This document shows, piece by piece, positions 18,431 through 27,783 of a stretch of 64,000 bases of DNA. The position numbers were made by a program, and so were the translations under genes. The notes under the pieces were generated by a model that had not been told where the DNA came from, did not search any database, and was given only the letters and a program-made list of their open reading frames with translations. Source of the stretch: Pseudomonas tritici (GTDB lineage: Bacteria > Pseudomonadota > Gammaproteobacteria > Pseudomonadales > Pseudomonadaceae); contig NZ_CP077084.1 in the NCBI RefSeq assembly GCF_014268275.3, forward strand, positions 5,022,001-5,086,000. Direction: 5' to 3'. Within the stretch, counting starts at the first letter, position 1. Every line of letters starts with the position of its first letter.

Positions 18431-19305
18431 GCCAGCGCCTCCTGCAGGGATTTCGGATAACCCATGGGGTCGGCGAGAAAGGCGTCGAGGGAAAATTCCA
18501 CCGGGCGGATGCGCAGGTCGAAATGTCCTGCGTCCACTTCGGCCACCGCCAGGTCGTAGGCGTCACGGTCCATCGGTTTGAACTGCACGATATCGCCGGG
18601 ACGGAAGAACACCATGTGTTCCTTGAGGTACGCCAATTGCTGCGCCGGGTCGTAGATCGGCGCCGGGGTCACGCCGAACATCTGGTAGCCACCTGCGCCG
18701 CGTACCGAGTAGATGCAGCCGAAACAGCCACCATGGCCGAGGGTCAATTTGGGTGTGTCGGTGCGCGGCCGCAGGTACTTGGGCACCTGCAATTGACGCT
18801 CGCGCTCGACCATCTGGAACATGAACGGCAAGCCCGCGACAAAGCCGACCATCGACACAAACCACGGCGCGCCACTGTGGGCGGCGATAAACGCATCCAC
18901 ATCGGCCAGGCCATTGATACGCGCCGCGTACTCAAGGTCGGTGCCGCTGGGGTCTTGGTGGCGGTCGCGAAAGCGCATCAGGGTTTCATGGGTCCAGGGG
19001 TCGTTGTAGAGCACCGGAATTTCAATGATGCGCGTGTGCAGGGTGCGTTCGGCCACGGCCTGGGCTTCGGCGGTCTGCACCGCATCGAGCAATACATGGG
19101 GCGCGATGCGGTCGGGGTCGAAGCGAATCTGGAACGATGCGTTGGCCAGGCACACGTCCAGCACGCCCTCCAGCGCCAGGCGCTCCACCGCACGCGTCAC
19201 GGCCATGCCTTTGAAAAAGGCCTCCAGCGACATACTCTCGCTGACCTCGGCAAACAGGTGTTCATCACCGCCGAAGCTGTAGCGGATGGGGGACGTTTCA
19301 GCCAT
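18427..19305 (-). CDS. pxpB: 5-oxoprolinase subunit B
   Basis: A 292-residue KipI-like protein, subunit B of PxpABC. The conserved stretch GFVAGLPFMFQM and the cysteine-containing LGHGGCFGCIYSVRGAGGYQ lie in the second half. The ATG at 19305 (MAETSPIRY) has AGAGGAA upstream and gives a slightly long member; KipI proteins are often about 220-240 residues, and an extra N-terminal region accounts for the difference. It sits between pxpA (58-base gap) and pxpC (4-base overlap). Confidence 0.9.
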   Translation of the reverse strand: MAETSPIRYSFGGDEHLFAEVSESMSLEAFFKGMAVTRAVERLALEGVLDVCLANASFQIRFDPDRIAPHVLLDAVQTAEAQAVAERTLHTRIIEIPVLYNDPWTHETLMRFRDRHQDPSGTDLEYAARINGLADVDAFIAAHSGAPWFVSMVGFVAGLPFMFQMVERERQLQVPKYLRPRTDTPKLTLGHGGCFGCIYSVRGAGGYQMFGVTPAPIYDPAQQLAYLKEHMVFFRPGDIVQFKPMDRDAYDLAVAEVDAGHFDLRIRPVEFSLDAFLADPMGYPKSLQEALA

Positions 19306-19363
19306 GTCTGTTCCTCTTGGAATCATTGTAGAAAGGCAGGCGAAAAAAAATGATGTTTCGATC

Positions 19364-20122
19364 TTATTGAGGTGTTTTGACGGTGATGCCCGCTTGGTCC
19401 AGGGCTTCGCGGGTCGCCTCCACCAGTTCAAGCGCGCCGGGCGTGTCGCTGTGCAGGCAGATGGAATCGAATTCGATAAACAAGTCTTCGCCTTCTACGG
19501 TGCGCACCAGACCGGTCTGACACGCACGCAGGACTCGCGCCGCCACGGTCGCCGGATCCAGCGCCCGCACATTGCGCGTAAACACGATGGAGCCCGTCAG
19601 ATCGTACTCACGGTCGGCATAAAACTCGCGCACCACCGGCTGCCCGAGTTCCTGGGCGACGCGCCAGATCACTGAGTTGGGCATGCAGTACAGCAGCAAC
19701 GTCGGCTCGATGATTTGCAGGTTTTGCACCAGCAGCCGCGCGGCTTCTTCGTCGCGGGCGAGGTGCATGTACAGCGCGCCATGGGGTTTGATGTGTTGCA
19801 GGGTCATGCCCTGGGCGCGCGCGATTTCACGCAGCGCGCCGAGCTGATAGAGCATGTCGTCCACCAGCTCCTGGGCCGGCGCGTTGATGTGGCGCCGGCC
19901 GAAGCCGACCAAATCACGGAAGCCAGGGTGCGCACCGATAGCGACGCCCAGTTGCTTGGCACGCTCGACGGTACGGCGCATGGTGCCTGGGTCACCGGCG
20001 TGAAAGCCGGTGGCGATATTGGCCGAGCTGATATAAGCCATCAGCTCCGCGTCGACGCCGTCGCCAATGGTCCAAGGGCCGAAGCCTTCGCCCATGTCTG
20101 AGTTGAAATCCACTGCCTGCAT
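19364..20122 (-). CDS. pxpA: 5-oxoprolinase subunit A
   Basis: A 252-residue LamB/YcsF-family protein, subunit A of the ATP-dependent 5-oxoprolinase. The N-terminal [13 protein letters not shown] and the [12 protein letters not shown] and [13 protein letters not shown] segments are diagnostic. First gene of the pxpABC operon, divergent from a LysR regulator across 121 bases. Confidence 0.93.
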   Translation of the reverse strand: MQAVDFNSDMGEGFGPWTIGDGVDAELMAYISSANIATGFHAGDPGTMRRTVERAKQLGVAIGAHPGFRDLVGFGRRHINAPAQELVDDMLYQLGALREIARAQGMTLQHIKPHGALYMHLARDEEAARLLVQNLQIIEPTLLLYCMPNSVIWRVAQELGQPVVREFYADREYDLTGSIVFTRNVRALDPATVAARVLRACQTGLVRTVEGEDLFIEFDSICLHSDTPGALELVEATREALDQAGITVKTPQ

Positions 20123-20193
20123 CAGGGTCGCTCCGCCAAAAGGTGATGTTGGAAAGTAGGCTGCCGCTTGACCCCTTGGGAAGATCTATTATC

Positions 20194-20206
20194 AGATGAC
20201 CCATCT
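20194..20206. promoter_or_regulatory. Candidate LysR operator for pxpABC
   Basis: AGATG-ACC-CATCT is a perfect inverted repeat, nested in a wider TCAGA-N10-TCTGA symmetry (20192-20211). It lies between divergent pxpA (20122) and the LysR gene (20244). The position fits activation of pxpABC in response to 5-oxoproline or a related compound. That is an inference. Confidence 0.5.
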
Positions 20207-20243
20207 TCTGAAAATCAGATAGCCCTACGTTTTGGAGAGGCAG

Positions 20244-21161
20244 ATGTCCCTGACCTTGCGCCAAGTCCGCTATTTCGTCGCCACGGCTGAGATTGGCCAG
20301 ATTTCCCAGGCGGCGATTCACCTGAATATCTCCCAATCGGCAGTGACCACGGCGATCAAGGAATTGGAGGCCATGCTGGGTGTGCAACTGTTCGTGCGCT
20401 CGGCCCAGGGCATGAACCTGACCGACGCCGGCCGGCACTTTCTCAACCGCGCCTATGTGATTGTGCGCAGTGTCGATGATGCGTTGAACAGCCCGTTGCC
20501 CGACTACCGCGCCAGTGGCGTGTTGCGCCTGGCGGCCAGCTACACGGTGCTCGGCTACTTCCTGCCCCACCACCTGCAGCGCATGGAACACTGGCACCCG
20601 GACGTGACCATCGAGGTCTTTGAACAGGAGCGCCAAGCCATCGAACAAGGTTTGCTCGACGGCCAGTTCGACATGGCGGTGGTGCTCACCGCCAACCTCA
20701 CCCACCCGGATATCGTCTCGGAAATCCTGTTCAATTCGGAACGTCGCCTGTGGCTGCCCAGCCATCACCCCCTGTGCGAACGCGGCGCCGTGAGCTTGGC
20801 GGATGTGGCCCAGGAACCCTACATCCTGCTCACCGTCGACGAGGCCGAACACAGCGCCATGCGCTACTGGGAACAGGCCGGGCAAACGCCAGGGGTGCGG
20901 CTGCGCACCAGTTCGGTGGAGGCGGTGCGCAGCATGGTTGCCAATGGCAGCGGTGTGGCGATCCTGTCAGATTTGGTGCACAGGCCTTGGTCACTGGAAG
21001 GCAAACGCATCGAAACCCTGACCGTCACCGACCCGGTAACGCCCATGAGCGTCGGCCTGGCCTGGCACCGTGAGCGTGCGTTTACCCCGGCGATGCAGGC
21101 GGTGCGCGATTACTTCCACGACGCGTTCCTGGCGCCGCAGCAGTTGTCGGCACGACGCTAA
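20244..21161 (+). CDS. LysR regulator, probably of pxpABC
   Basis: A 305-residue LysR protein. The helix-turn-helix is at about 4-62 (EIGQISQAAIHLNISQSAVT), with an effector-binding domain following. The ATG at 20244 has GGAGAGG just upstream. It is divergent from pxpABC, with a palindrome in the shared region. Its 3' end overlaps the end of the next, convergent LysR gene by four bases. Confidence 0.87.
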   Translation: MSLTLRQVRYFVATAEIGQISQAAIHLNISQSAVTTAIKELEAMLGVQLFVRSAQGMNLTDAGRHFLNRAYVIVRSVDDALNSPLPDYRASGVLRLAASYTVLGYFLPHHLQRMEHWHPDVTIEVFEQERQAIEQGLLDGQFDMAVVLTANLTHPDIVSEILFNSERRLWLPSHHPLCERGAVSLADVAQEPYILLTVDEAEHSAMRYWEQAGQTPGVRLRTSSVEAVRSMVANGSGVAILSDLVHRPWSLEGKRIETLTVTDPVTPMSVGLAWHRERAFTPAMQAVRDYFHDAFLAPQQLSARR

Positions 21162-22054
21162 AGCCGGGCTTGCAAGGTGGCGGCAAGCCAGTCCATGAAT
21201 ACCCGTACACGCTGCGGCAAATGTCGCTGGCCGGCGTAAAGCAGCGAGACATCCAGCGGGGGTGCCGGGTAGTCCGGCAATAGCGCCACCAACTCACCGC
21301 TGTCCAGCAGGTCACGAATGCCCAGCGCCGGTACCTGGGTAATGCCGAAGCCGCCGAGGCACGCCGCCCTGTACGCATCGGTGCTGTTGACCGTCACCCG
21401 CCCGGCCATGGGAACGCGCTGCACCTTGTTGCCCTGCACGTATTCAAAGCCCGCCGAGCGTGAGCCCAACGGCCGCACGTAATGCACCAACTGATGCTGC
21501 GCGAGGTCGGCCAGGGTCTCGGGCACGCCGTAACGTTGCAAGTACGCCGCGCTCGCGCAGTTGATCATCGGCAGGTTGCACAGCAAGCGTGCCACTACGG
21601 TCTGGTCCGGTTGTGCGCCGACGCGCAGCACGCAATCAAAGCCTTCCGCGAGCAGGTCGACCTGACGGTCGGTGGTGCTGATTTCCAGCTCGATCAGCGG
21701 GTGCGCGTCCATGAATGCCGGCAGTTGCGGCAGGATCAATTCCCGCGCCATCACGTTGGGCATGTCCACACGAATACGCCCGCTCAGCTGCGCTTCGTCC
21801 TGGCGAAACAGCCCTTCCAGTTCCTCCATGTGCGACAACAAATCCTTGCTGCGCTCATACAACACGCGGCCGTCCTGGGTCGCCTGGACCTTGCGCGTGG
21901 TGCGTTGCAGCAGGCGAGCGCCGAGCAGTTCCTCCAGCGCCTGCACATGCTCGGAAACGGTTGAACGCGGCAGGCCCAGGCTCTCGCCTGCCTGGGTAAA
22001 ACTCGACAGTTCGGTGACGCGCACGAAGGTGCGCAGCAGCTCAAGTTTGTTCAT
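21158..22054 (-). CDS. LysR regulator divergent from an SDR gene
   Basis: A 298-residue LysR protein of the subgroup that often represses or activates an adjacent oxidoreductase. The helix-turn-helix includes SSFTQAGESLGLPRSTVSEH. It lies 105 bases from, and divergent to, the SDR gene at 22160. TCCGG/CCGGA elements in that gap may be its site. The inducer is unknown. Confidence 0.87.
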   Translation of the reverse strand: MNKLELLRTFVRVTELSSFTQAGESLGLPRSTVSEHVQALEELLGARLLQRTTRKVQATQDGRVLYERSKDLLSHMEELEGLFRQDEAQLSGRIRVDMPNVMARELILPQLPAFMDAHPLIELEISTTDRQVDLLAEGFDCVLRVGAQPDQTVVARLLCNLPMINCASAAYLQRYGVPETLADLAQHQLVHYVRPLGSRSAGFEYVQGNKVQRVPMAGRVTVNSTDAYRAACLGGFGITQVPALGIRDLLDSGELVALLPDYPAPPLDVSLLYAGQRHLPQRVRVFMDWLAATLQARL

Positions 22055-22159
22055 GGGATTGTTCGCTCTATCCGGCCAGTGATTCCGGTTTAACCCTGTT
22101 TATCACGTTATGACCGGACAAATACACTCAGTCTCACCACTACTTCAGAGGACTTCACC

Positions 22160-22918
22160 ATGACCCGTAAAATCGCATTGATCACCGGCGCCAGCCGTGG
22201 CCTGGGCAAAAGCGCCGCACTGCACCTGGCGGCGCAAGGCGTCGATATCATCGGCACTTACCACAGCAAGGCCGACGAGGCGCAGGCCGTGGTCGCGCAG
22301 ATCGAACAATTGGGTGGCCGCGCGGCGATGCTGCAACTGGATGTCAGCCAAAGTGCGAGCTTCAATGAGTTTGTTGGCAGCGTCGGCGATGTGCTCAAGG
22401 CGGTTTTCGCACAGGATCACTTCAACTTTCTGGTCAACAACGCCGGCATCGGCGCCCACGCCAGCTTTGCCGACACCACTGAAGCGCAGTTCGACCAATT
22501 GGTGGCTATCCACTTCAAGGGGCCGTTCTTTCTTACGCAAAAACTGCTGCCGCTGATCCGCGACGGTGGCCGCATCCTCAACATCTCCAGCGGCCTAGCG
22601 CGGTTCAGCCTGCCGGGCTATTCAGCGTACGCGTCGATGAAAGGTGCGATGGAAGTGCTCACGCGCTACCAAGCCAAAGAGTTGGGCGTTCGTGGTATCA
22701 CCGTCAACATCATCGCGCCTGGTGCCATTGAAACCGACTTCGGTGGTGGCGCCGTGCGCGATAACGCTGCCCTCAATACCATGGTCGCCAACAACACCGC
22801 CCTGGGCCGAGCCGGCTTGCCGGACGACATCGGCGGGGCGATTTCGAGTTTGCTGGCCGACGGCAGCAACTGGATCACCGGTCAGCGCATTGAGGCTTCG
22901 GGGGGGATGTTTCTTTAA
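22160..22918 (+). CDS. Short-chain dehydrogenase/reductase
   Basis: A 252-residue classical SDR. The cofactor motif TGASRGLGKS is at about 9-18, NNAGIG follows in the middle, and the catalytic YASMK is near residue 156 with SSG before it. The active site is complete. NADP is likely, from the residues around the Gly-rich turn. Substrate unknown. The last 44 bases overlap the convergent PACE-family gene. Confidence 0.88.
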   Translation: MTRKIALITGASRGLGKSAALHLAAQGVDIIGTYHSKADEAQAVVAQIEQLGGRAAMLQLDVSQSASFNEFVGSVGDVLKAVFAQDHFNFLVNNAGIGAHASFADTTEAQFDQLVAIHFKGPFFLTQKLLPLIRDGGRILNISSGLARFSLPGYSAYASMKGAMEVLTRYQAKELGVRGITVNIIAPGAIETDFGGGAVRDNAALNTMVANNTALGRAGLPDDIGGAISSLLADGSNWITGQRIEASGGMFL

Positions 22919-23369
22919 GCCCCAGGAGCTTCTCGCGCAGCACGTCATAGCCCCAGTGATACACATAGGTGTACGGCAGGAAAAACAGCAGTACACCTAT
23001 GTCGAGGATGAACGCCTGGATCAGGCTGATGTTCAGCCACGCCGCGATCAGCGGCACACACACCAGAATCAGCCCGCCTTCAAACAGCAACGCATGCAAC
23101 ACCCGCGTCCACGGCGTGTTGGCCAGTTGCAGGCGCGCTTTGAGGCGGTCGAACAGGCCGTTGAAGATCACGTTCCAGGTCAGCGCGATCAGGCTGATCG
23201 CCAGGGTGACCATGCCCATTTCCAGGGCGGGCTTGTCCATGATCCACGCCAGCAATGGGGTGCAGATCAACAATGCCAATCCCTCAAAACCGATGGCTTG
23301 GCAAACACGTTCAGTAACCGACTTGGTAGGGCTCATAACCAGCGCTCTGTGAGTGACGAGGGTTGCCAT
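22875..23369 (-). CDS. PACE family efflux transporter
   Basis: A 164-residue inner-membrane protein made of two bacterial transmembrane pair repeats (four helices). The first repeat contains ERVCQAIGFEGLALLICTPL and the second RVLHALLFEGGLILVCVPL. This matches the proteobacterial antimicrobial compound efflux (PACE) family, whose members export biguanides, acriflavine or polyamines. The ATG at 23369 has AAGGG five bases upstream; a later start at 23336 is possible. It is divergent from a LysR gene, as is common for PACE genes. Confidence 0.85.
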   Translation of the reverse strand: MATLVTHRALVMSPTKSVTERVCQAIGFEGLALLICTPLLAWIMDKPALEMGMVTLAISLIALTWNVIFNGLFDRLKARLQLANTPWTRVLHALLFEGGLILVCVPLIAAWLNISLIQAFILDIGVLLFFLPYTYVYHWGYDVLREKLLGLKETSPPKPQCADR

Positions 23370-23425
23370 GTTTACCCTTTGACTCGATACTTCATAACCA
23401 ATAACCATCGATCAAGGCGATAGTC

Positions 23426-24280
23426 ATGGCCTCCCATGAAGTGCTGCAGGCGTTCGTACAGGCAGCTACGCAAGGCTCGTTTTCCGCAGCGGCGCGCAAG
23501 CTGGGCAAGAGCCAGTCCACCGTCAGCGCGGCAGTGGCGAGCCTGGAGATTGATTTGGACGTGGTGCTGTTTGACCGCACTAGCCGCAAGCCGACACTGA
23601 CCCCGGCCGGCCATGTGTTGCTGCAACGCGCCGAGCAGGTGCTGGAGGCCAGCAGTCGTTTGGAACTGGCGGCGAGCCAACTGGCCCAGGGGTTGGAGCC
23701 TAAGCTGACCATCGCCATGTCCGATACTTACCAGTCCGATCGCTTCGAGGTCGCGCTCAGCGCCTTTGAGCAGCGTTACCCGGACCTTGAACTGGAATGC
23801 CTGATCGCTGAGTGCGAGGACTTGATGGCCTTGGTGCAAAGTGGCCGTGCGCACCTCGCTTTTATTGAAAAACAGGATAACTACCCGCCTGACCTCACCG
23901 GCGCGCCGGTAGCAGAAAGCACGGAAATCTCACTGTTCGTCGCGGCCAGGCACCCACTGGCCAAACTGAAAAACATCCCCGCCGACACGCTGCAGCAGCA
24001 TCGCGAACTGCGCCTGGCCAGCATCATCAACCCGACTGAAACCCGCCCCAGCGGCCGCGTGTGGTCGGCGCCGAGTTACTTGATGTTGATGGAGATGGCG
24101 CAACTGGGCTTCGGCTGGGCACCGCTGCCGCGCTGGCTGGTGGAGCGTTTTGATGGCGGCCAATTGGTGGAGCTCAAAGCACGCAGTTGGCCGCGCTCGG
24201 TGGCGGTGGACGCGTTGTGGTCGCGGCAGCACCCGCCGGGGCCGGCGGGGAGTTGGTTGTTGGGCAAGATGCTCGAGTGA
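23426..24280 (+). CDS. LysR regulator divergent from PACE efflux gene
   Basis: A 284-residue LysR protein. The helix-turn-helix lies at about 5-62 (GSFSAAARKLGKSQSTVSAA). It is separated from the PACE transporter start by only 56 bases, so it almost certainly controls that gene. The effector is unknown but may be a PACE substrate. Confidence 0.87.
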   Translation: MASHEVLQAFVQAATQGSFSAAARKLGKSQSTVSAAVASLEIDLDVVLFDRTSRKPTLTPAGHVLLQRAEQVLEASSRLELAASQLAQGLEPKLTIAMSDTYQSDRFEVALSAFEQRYPDLELECLIAECEDLMALVQSGRAHLAFIEKQDNYPPDLTGAPVAESTEISLFVAARHPLAKLKNIPADTLQQHRELRLASIINPTETRPSGRVWSAPSYLMLMEMAQLGFGWAPLPRWLVERFDGGQLVELKARSWPRSVAVDALWSRQHPPGPAGSWLLGKMLE

Positions 24281-24327
24281 TCCCGACCAGACAATGAAGA
24301 TCAAATGTGGGAGCGCCTACCGTTAGC

Positions 24328-24624
24328 TCAATCCCTCATGCCTTCGGTGACCAGCGTCACCAGCCGATCCAGGCTCTGGCCCCAGCCGTCATGAAACCCC
24401 ATGGCCTCAGGGGCTTTTTTATCTTCAGCGCTCCAGTGCATGGCGCGGGCGGTGTAGAGGGTCTTGTTGCCGTCGACCTCTTGCAGGGTCACTTCAGCGG
24501 TCATGAACGGCTTACCCGACGGGATCCAGCCCGGCGTAAACGCGTCGGTAAACACCAGGCGCCGTATTGTTGTGTTCAGAGATTCAATGGGCGCACGGGG
24601 CTCACTATAGTTCGCGTCGCTCAA
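24328..24624 (-). pseudogene. N-terminally truncated SRPBCC/AHSA1-like gene
   Basis: The reading frame codes for the C-terminal part of an SRPBCC (AHSA1-like, START-fold) protein: RRLVFTDAFTPGW, YTARAMHWSAEDK and AMGFHDGWGQSLDRLV all match the family. Full members are about 145-155 residues, but here similarity begins only near residue 22 of a 98-residue frame. The N-terminal half is missing, and the DNA where it should be holds the start of the divergent GNAT gene. It is most simply a gene remnant left by a deletion. A short functional protein cannot be excluded. Confidence 0.65.
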
Positions 24625-24688
24625 GGTTTCCGGTCGACCCGACAGACGCCAAACCCGCTAGAATCCCCGCCTCTTTGTAGGATTTCGG

Positions 24689-25192
24689 ATGCACCCCCCC
24701 CCCATGGAAACCCGCCTCGTCCCCTATGAGACGCTGAGCCTTGTACAGAAACAGCAGCTCGACACCCTGCAAGTGCATCCCGAGCAACTGGCGTATTCCG
24801 GTGATATCTACTGTGCGCTGAACAGCCTGCTGGTCAATCCCAATCCCGGCGCGATCAAAGGCTTCGCCCTGCTCGCCGACGACCAGCCCGTGGCCTTCCT
24901 GTTGCTCAAACGCCCACCTTGCCTGCCCCATTGGGCGCATGAACACAGCGCGACGCTGCATGCATTGCAGGTGGACCGGCACCAGCAAGGGCGCGGATTC
25001 GGCAAGGCGTGTTTGCAGGCGTTGCCGGCGGCGGCATTGCAAGCGTGGCCACAGATCAAGGGCTTGGAGTTGTCGGTGGACGCGGACAATGTGGCGGCGA
25101 TGCGGCTGTATCTGGCAGCAGGCTGGGTGGACAGTGGGGAGGCGTACAAGGGGCGGATTGGGTATGAGCGCCGGTTGGCGTTAGTATTTTGA
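24689..25192 (+). CDS. GNAT family N-acetyltransferase with poly-C start
   Basis: A 167-residue acetyltransferase. The acetyl-CoA motif is visible as LQVDRHQQGRGFGKACLQAL (about 91-110), followed by the usual VDADNVAAMRLYLAAGW. The ATG at 24689 has AGGA upstream. Ten consecutive C lie between it and a second in-frame ATG at 24704. Slippage would disrupt the first start but leave the second usable. The substrate is unknown. It is 20 bases from the downstream PPOX gene, so they may be co-transcribed. Confidence 0.82.
   Translation: MHPPPMETRLVPYETLSLVQKQQLDTLQVHPEQLAYSGDIYCALNSLLVNPNPGAIKGFALLADDQPVAFLLLKRPPCLPHWAHEHSATLHALQVDRHQQGRGFGKACLQALPAAALQAWPQIKGLELSVDADNVAAMRLYLAAGWVDSGEAYKGRIGYERRLALVF
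24694..24703. repeat. Ten-base poly-C tract in start region
   Basis: A run of ten C between two in-frame ATG codons (24689 and 24704) of the acetyltransferase gene. Homopolymers of this length are prone to slippage, so it may vary between cells or be a sequencing-sensitive site. Confidence 0.85.
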
Positions 25193-25212
25193 ACGGTAAG
25201 GATGTGGTAAGC

Positions 25213-25818
25213 ATGCTGACAACCCTCGAACAACTCGACACCCTCTACGGCCTCCCCCACGAGCGCGCCGTGCGCAAGGAAATCCCGTTTCTCAACGAGG
25301 ACTACCAGGCCATGGTGCGGGCGTCGCCGTTGGTGGTGGTGAGTTCGTCCGGGCCGGACGGCATCGACGGTTCGCCACGCGGCGATGTGCCTGGGTTTGT
25401 GCGGATTGTGGATGAGCGCACCCTGGCGATTCCGGATCGGCCGGGGAACAACCGCGTGGATACCTTGCGCAACCTGATCCAGGACCCGCGGATTGCCTTG
25501 CTGTTCATCATCCCGGGGATTGGCGAGACCTTGCGCGTGAATGGCCGGGCGCAGATTTCCATCGAACCTGCGCTGCTGGAGAGCTTTGCGGTGAATGGCA
25601 AACCGGCGCGGTCGGTGATACTGGTGCAGGTGGAGGCCGCGTATTTCCACTGTTCCAAGGCGTTTGTGCGCTCGGATTGCTGGAACCCAGAGAAACAGTT
25701 GGACCGCTCGGCGTTGCCGTCAGCGGGGGCGTTTCACAAACGGCTCAATGATGGGCAGTTCGACGCCGAGGCGTATGACCGGGAGATGCCGGAGCGGGTC
25801 AGAAATACGTTGTACTGA
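25213..25818 (+). CDS. Pyridoxamine 5'-phosphate oxidase-family flavoprotein, MSMEG_1061-like
   Basis: A 201-residue split-barrel FMN-binding protein. The segments SSSGPDGIDGSPRGD, DRPGNNRVDTLRN and LLFIIPGIGETLRVNGRA are typical of the MSMEG_1061 subgroup. It is not the vitamin B6 enzyme PdxH. The ATG at 25213 has AAGGA about a dozen bases upstream. The physiological substrate is unknown. Confidence 0.83.
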   Translation: MLTTLEQLDTLYGLPHERAVRKEIPFLNEDYQAMVRASPLVVVSSSGPDGIDGSPRGDVPGFVRIVDERTLAIPDRPGNNRVDTLRNLIQDPRIALLFIIPGIGETLRVNGRAQISIEPALLESFAVNGKPARSVILVQVEAAYFHCSKAFVRSDCWNPEKQLDRSALPSAGAFHKRLNDGQFDAEAYDREMPERVRNTLY

Positions 25819-25824
25819 TATCCC

Positions 25825-25850
25825 GCAGAAGCCGGCTAGCCGGCTTCTGC
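25825..25850. terminator. Perfect 26-base palindrome between convergent genes
   Basis: GCAGAAGCCGGCT and its exact inverse meet with no loop. It lies between the PPOX gene (ends 25818) and the minus-strand GyrI-like gene (ends 25861). A two-way terminator is the likely role, but there is no T tract on either strand. Confidence 0.55.
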
Positions 25851-25860
25851 AAGGCGGTCG

Positions 25861-26343
25861 TCAGCCTCTTTCGCCAACCGGCAACCAGATCTCCACCGTC
25901 CCGGTGCCTTTGCGCCCATCAAAATCCGCGCTATACCGCTCGAAATCCGCGCCCATCACCTTATAGCCCGAATGGGGCAGCCATTCGAACATGATGCGCT
26001 CGTAGGTTTGCTCAAGCGCCTGCACCGGCCCGTAATGCGGGAACACGGCATAGTTGAGCGGCGGAATTTCGATAGACTCGAAGTTGCCCGGCACTTCGGC
26101 TTTGCTCGGGACTTCAACACCGGCCATGTAATCGAATTCGCCGTGATGGGGGTTATGGCAAACGCCATACGTCACCCCGCCAACGCGCTGCTTGATGTCC
26201 TTGATGCAGGTATCGAACAACTCCCAAAGCTTGGGGATATCACCCACGGTGGCCTTTGAATAACGCCCTTGTACGCCGGCAATCACCAGGGCCTTGCCCG
26301 CTTCCATGCGCGGTTCTAACGGTTGTTTTGTCTGCTGATCCAT
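25861..26343 (-). CDS. GyrI-like/AraC effector-binding domain protein
   Basis: A 160-residue stand-alone GyrI-like (SbmC) domain, as found at the end of AraC/BmrR regulators. There is no DNA-binding domain. Segments MAGVEVPSKAEVPGNFESI and YAVFPHYGPVQALEQTYERI are characteristic. Such proteins bind small hydrophobic or cationic compounds, and some are hydrolases. The ATG at 26343 follows AAGGAGA. Confidence 0.8.
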   Translation of the reverse strand: MDQQTKQPLEPRMEAGKALVIAGVQGRYSKATVGDIPKLWELFDTCIKDIKQRVGGVTYGVCHNPHHGEFDYMAGVEVPSKAEVPGNFESIEIPPLNYAVFPHYGPVQALEQTYERIMFEWLPHSGYKVMGADFERYSADFDGRKGTGTVEIWLPVGERG

Positions 26344-26539
26344 ACGAACAGTCTCCTTCTTATGAGGGAACAAACCCGCATCGAGTATAGGGGCATATCC
26401 GTATTGGACTCCATGCAGAAAATTTTCCTACGCATCTGGACAACTGGCCATCACCGACCGTATTGTCTGCCCCGCAGGCCACCGCAGTGGCCGACGTCGC
26501 TCGGACGGTTCCGGGCGCTTACGTACCCTCGAGGCAACA

Positions 26540-27751
26540 ATGGCTGACCAAGGTTTGCCGCGCCGCTTTGCGCGCATAGATCGACTCCCCCCTTACGTGT
26601 TCAATATCACTGCCGAGCTGAAGATGGCTGCGCGTCGGCGCGGCGAAGACATCATCGACTTGAGCATGGGTAACCCTGACGGCCCGACCCCACCGCATAT
26701 CGTGGAGAAAATGGTCACCGTCGCCCAGCGTGAAGACACCCACGGCTACTCCACCTCCAAAGGCATTCCGCGCCTGCGCCGGGCGATTTCGCGCTGGTAC
26801 AAAGACCGCTATGAAGTGGACATCGACCCAGAAACCGAGGCCATCGTGACCATCGGTTCCAAGGAAGGCCTGGCGCACTTGATGCTGGCCACCCTGGACC
26901 AGGGCGACACTGTTTTGGTGCCGAACCCGAGCTACCCGATCCACATCTACGGTGCCGTGATTGCCGGCGCCCAGGTCCGCTCGGTGCCGCTGATTCCTGG
27001 CGTGGACTTCTTCGCTGAACTGGAACGGGCGATTCGCGGTTCGATCCCCAAACCGAAGATGATGATCCTGGGCTTCCCGTCCAACCCCACTGCGCAGTGC
27101 GTGGAGTTGGATTTCTTCGAGCGCGTGATTGCGCTGGCCAAGCAGTACGACGTGCTGGTGGTGCACGACCTGGCCTACGCCGACATCGTCTACGACGGCT
27201 GGAAAGCCCCGTCGATCATGCAGGTACCGGGCGCCAAGGACATTGCGGTGGAGTTTTTCACCCTGTCCAAGAGCTACAACATGGCCGGCTGGCGCATCGG
27301 TTTCATGGTGGGTAACCCGGAACTGGTCAACGCCCTGGCGCGGATCAAGAGCTACCACGACTACGGCACGTTCACCCCGCTGCAAGTGGCGGCGATTGCG
27401 GCGCTGGAAGGCGATCAGCAATGCGTGAAGAACATTGCCGAGCAGTACCGCCAGCGCCGCAATGTGTTGGTCAAGGGCCTGCATGAGCTGGGTTGGATGG
27501 TGGAAAATCCGAAGGCGTCGATGTACGTCTGGGCGAAAATCCCCGAGCAGTATGCCGCCATGGGTTCGCTGGAATTTGCCAAGAAGTTGCTGCTGGAAGC
27601 CAAGGTGTGTGTGTCGCCGGGGATTGGGTTTGGCGAGTACGGGGATGATCATGTGCGCTTTGCACTGATCGAGAACCAGGACCGGATTCGCCAGGCCGTG
27701 CGCGGGATTCGCGGGATGTTCCGGGCGGATGGCCTGGTCACCAAGGCCTGA
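26540..27751 (+). CDS. alaC: Alanine-forming aminotransferase (AlaC-like)
   Basis: A 403-residue class I/II pyridoxal-phosphate aminotransferase, close to AlaC, which transfers the amino group from glutamate to pyruvate. The PLP lysine is in [17 protein letters not shown] (about residue 240). The start [15 protein letters not shown] and [11 protein letters not shown] are typical of this subgroup. A REP pair follows. Confidence 0.88.
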   Translation: MADQGLPRRFARIDRLPPYVFNITAELKMAARRRGEDIIDLSMGNPDGPTPPHIVEKMVTVAQREDTHGYSTSKGIPRLRRAISRWYKDRYEVDIDPETEAIVTIGSKEGLAHLMLATLDQGDTVLVPNPSYPIHIYGAVIAGAQVRSVPLIPGVDFFAELERAIRGSIPKPKMMILGFPSNPTAQCVELDFFERVIALAKQYDVLVVHDLAYADIVYDGWKAPSIMQVPGAKDIAVEFFTLSKSYNMAGWRIGFMVGNPELVNALARIKSYHDYGTFTPLQVAAIAALEGDQQCVKNIAEQYRQRRNVLVKGLHELGWMVENPKASMYVWAKIPEQYAAMGSLEFAKKLLLEAKVCVSPGIGFGEYGDDHVRFALIENQDRIRQAVRGIRGMFRADGLVTKA

Positions 27752-27783
27752 CCCAATCTCCCTGAAGAAATGCGGTCAAACAT

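Noticed and set aside
17456..20122. Urea carboxylase/allophanate hydrolase reading of the pxp genes
   Set aside because: The three separate genes in A-B-C order with a LamB/YcsF subunit match 5-oxoprolinase, not the fused carboxylase.
24305..24320. Single GTGGGAGCG half-repeats (also near 5426, 15590 and 49870)
   Set aside because: Too short and unpaired to call REP elements; possibly decayed remnants.
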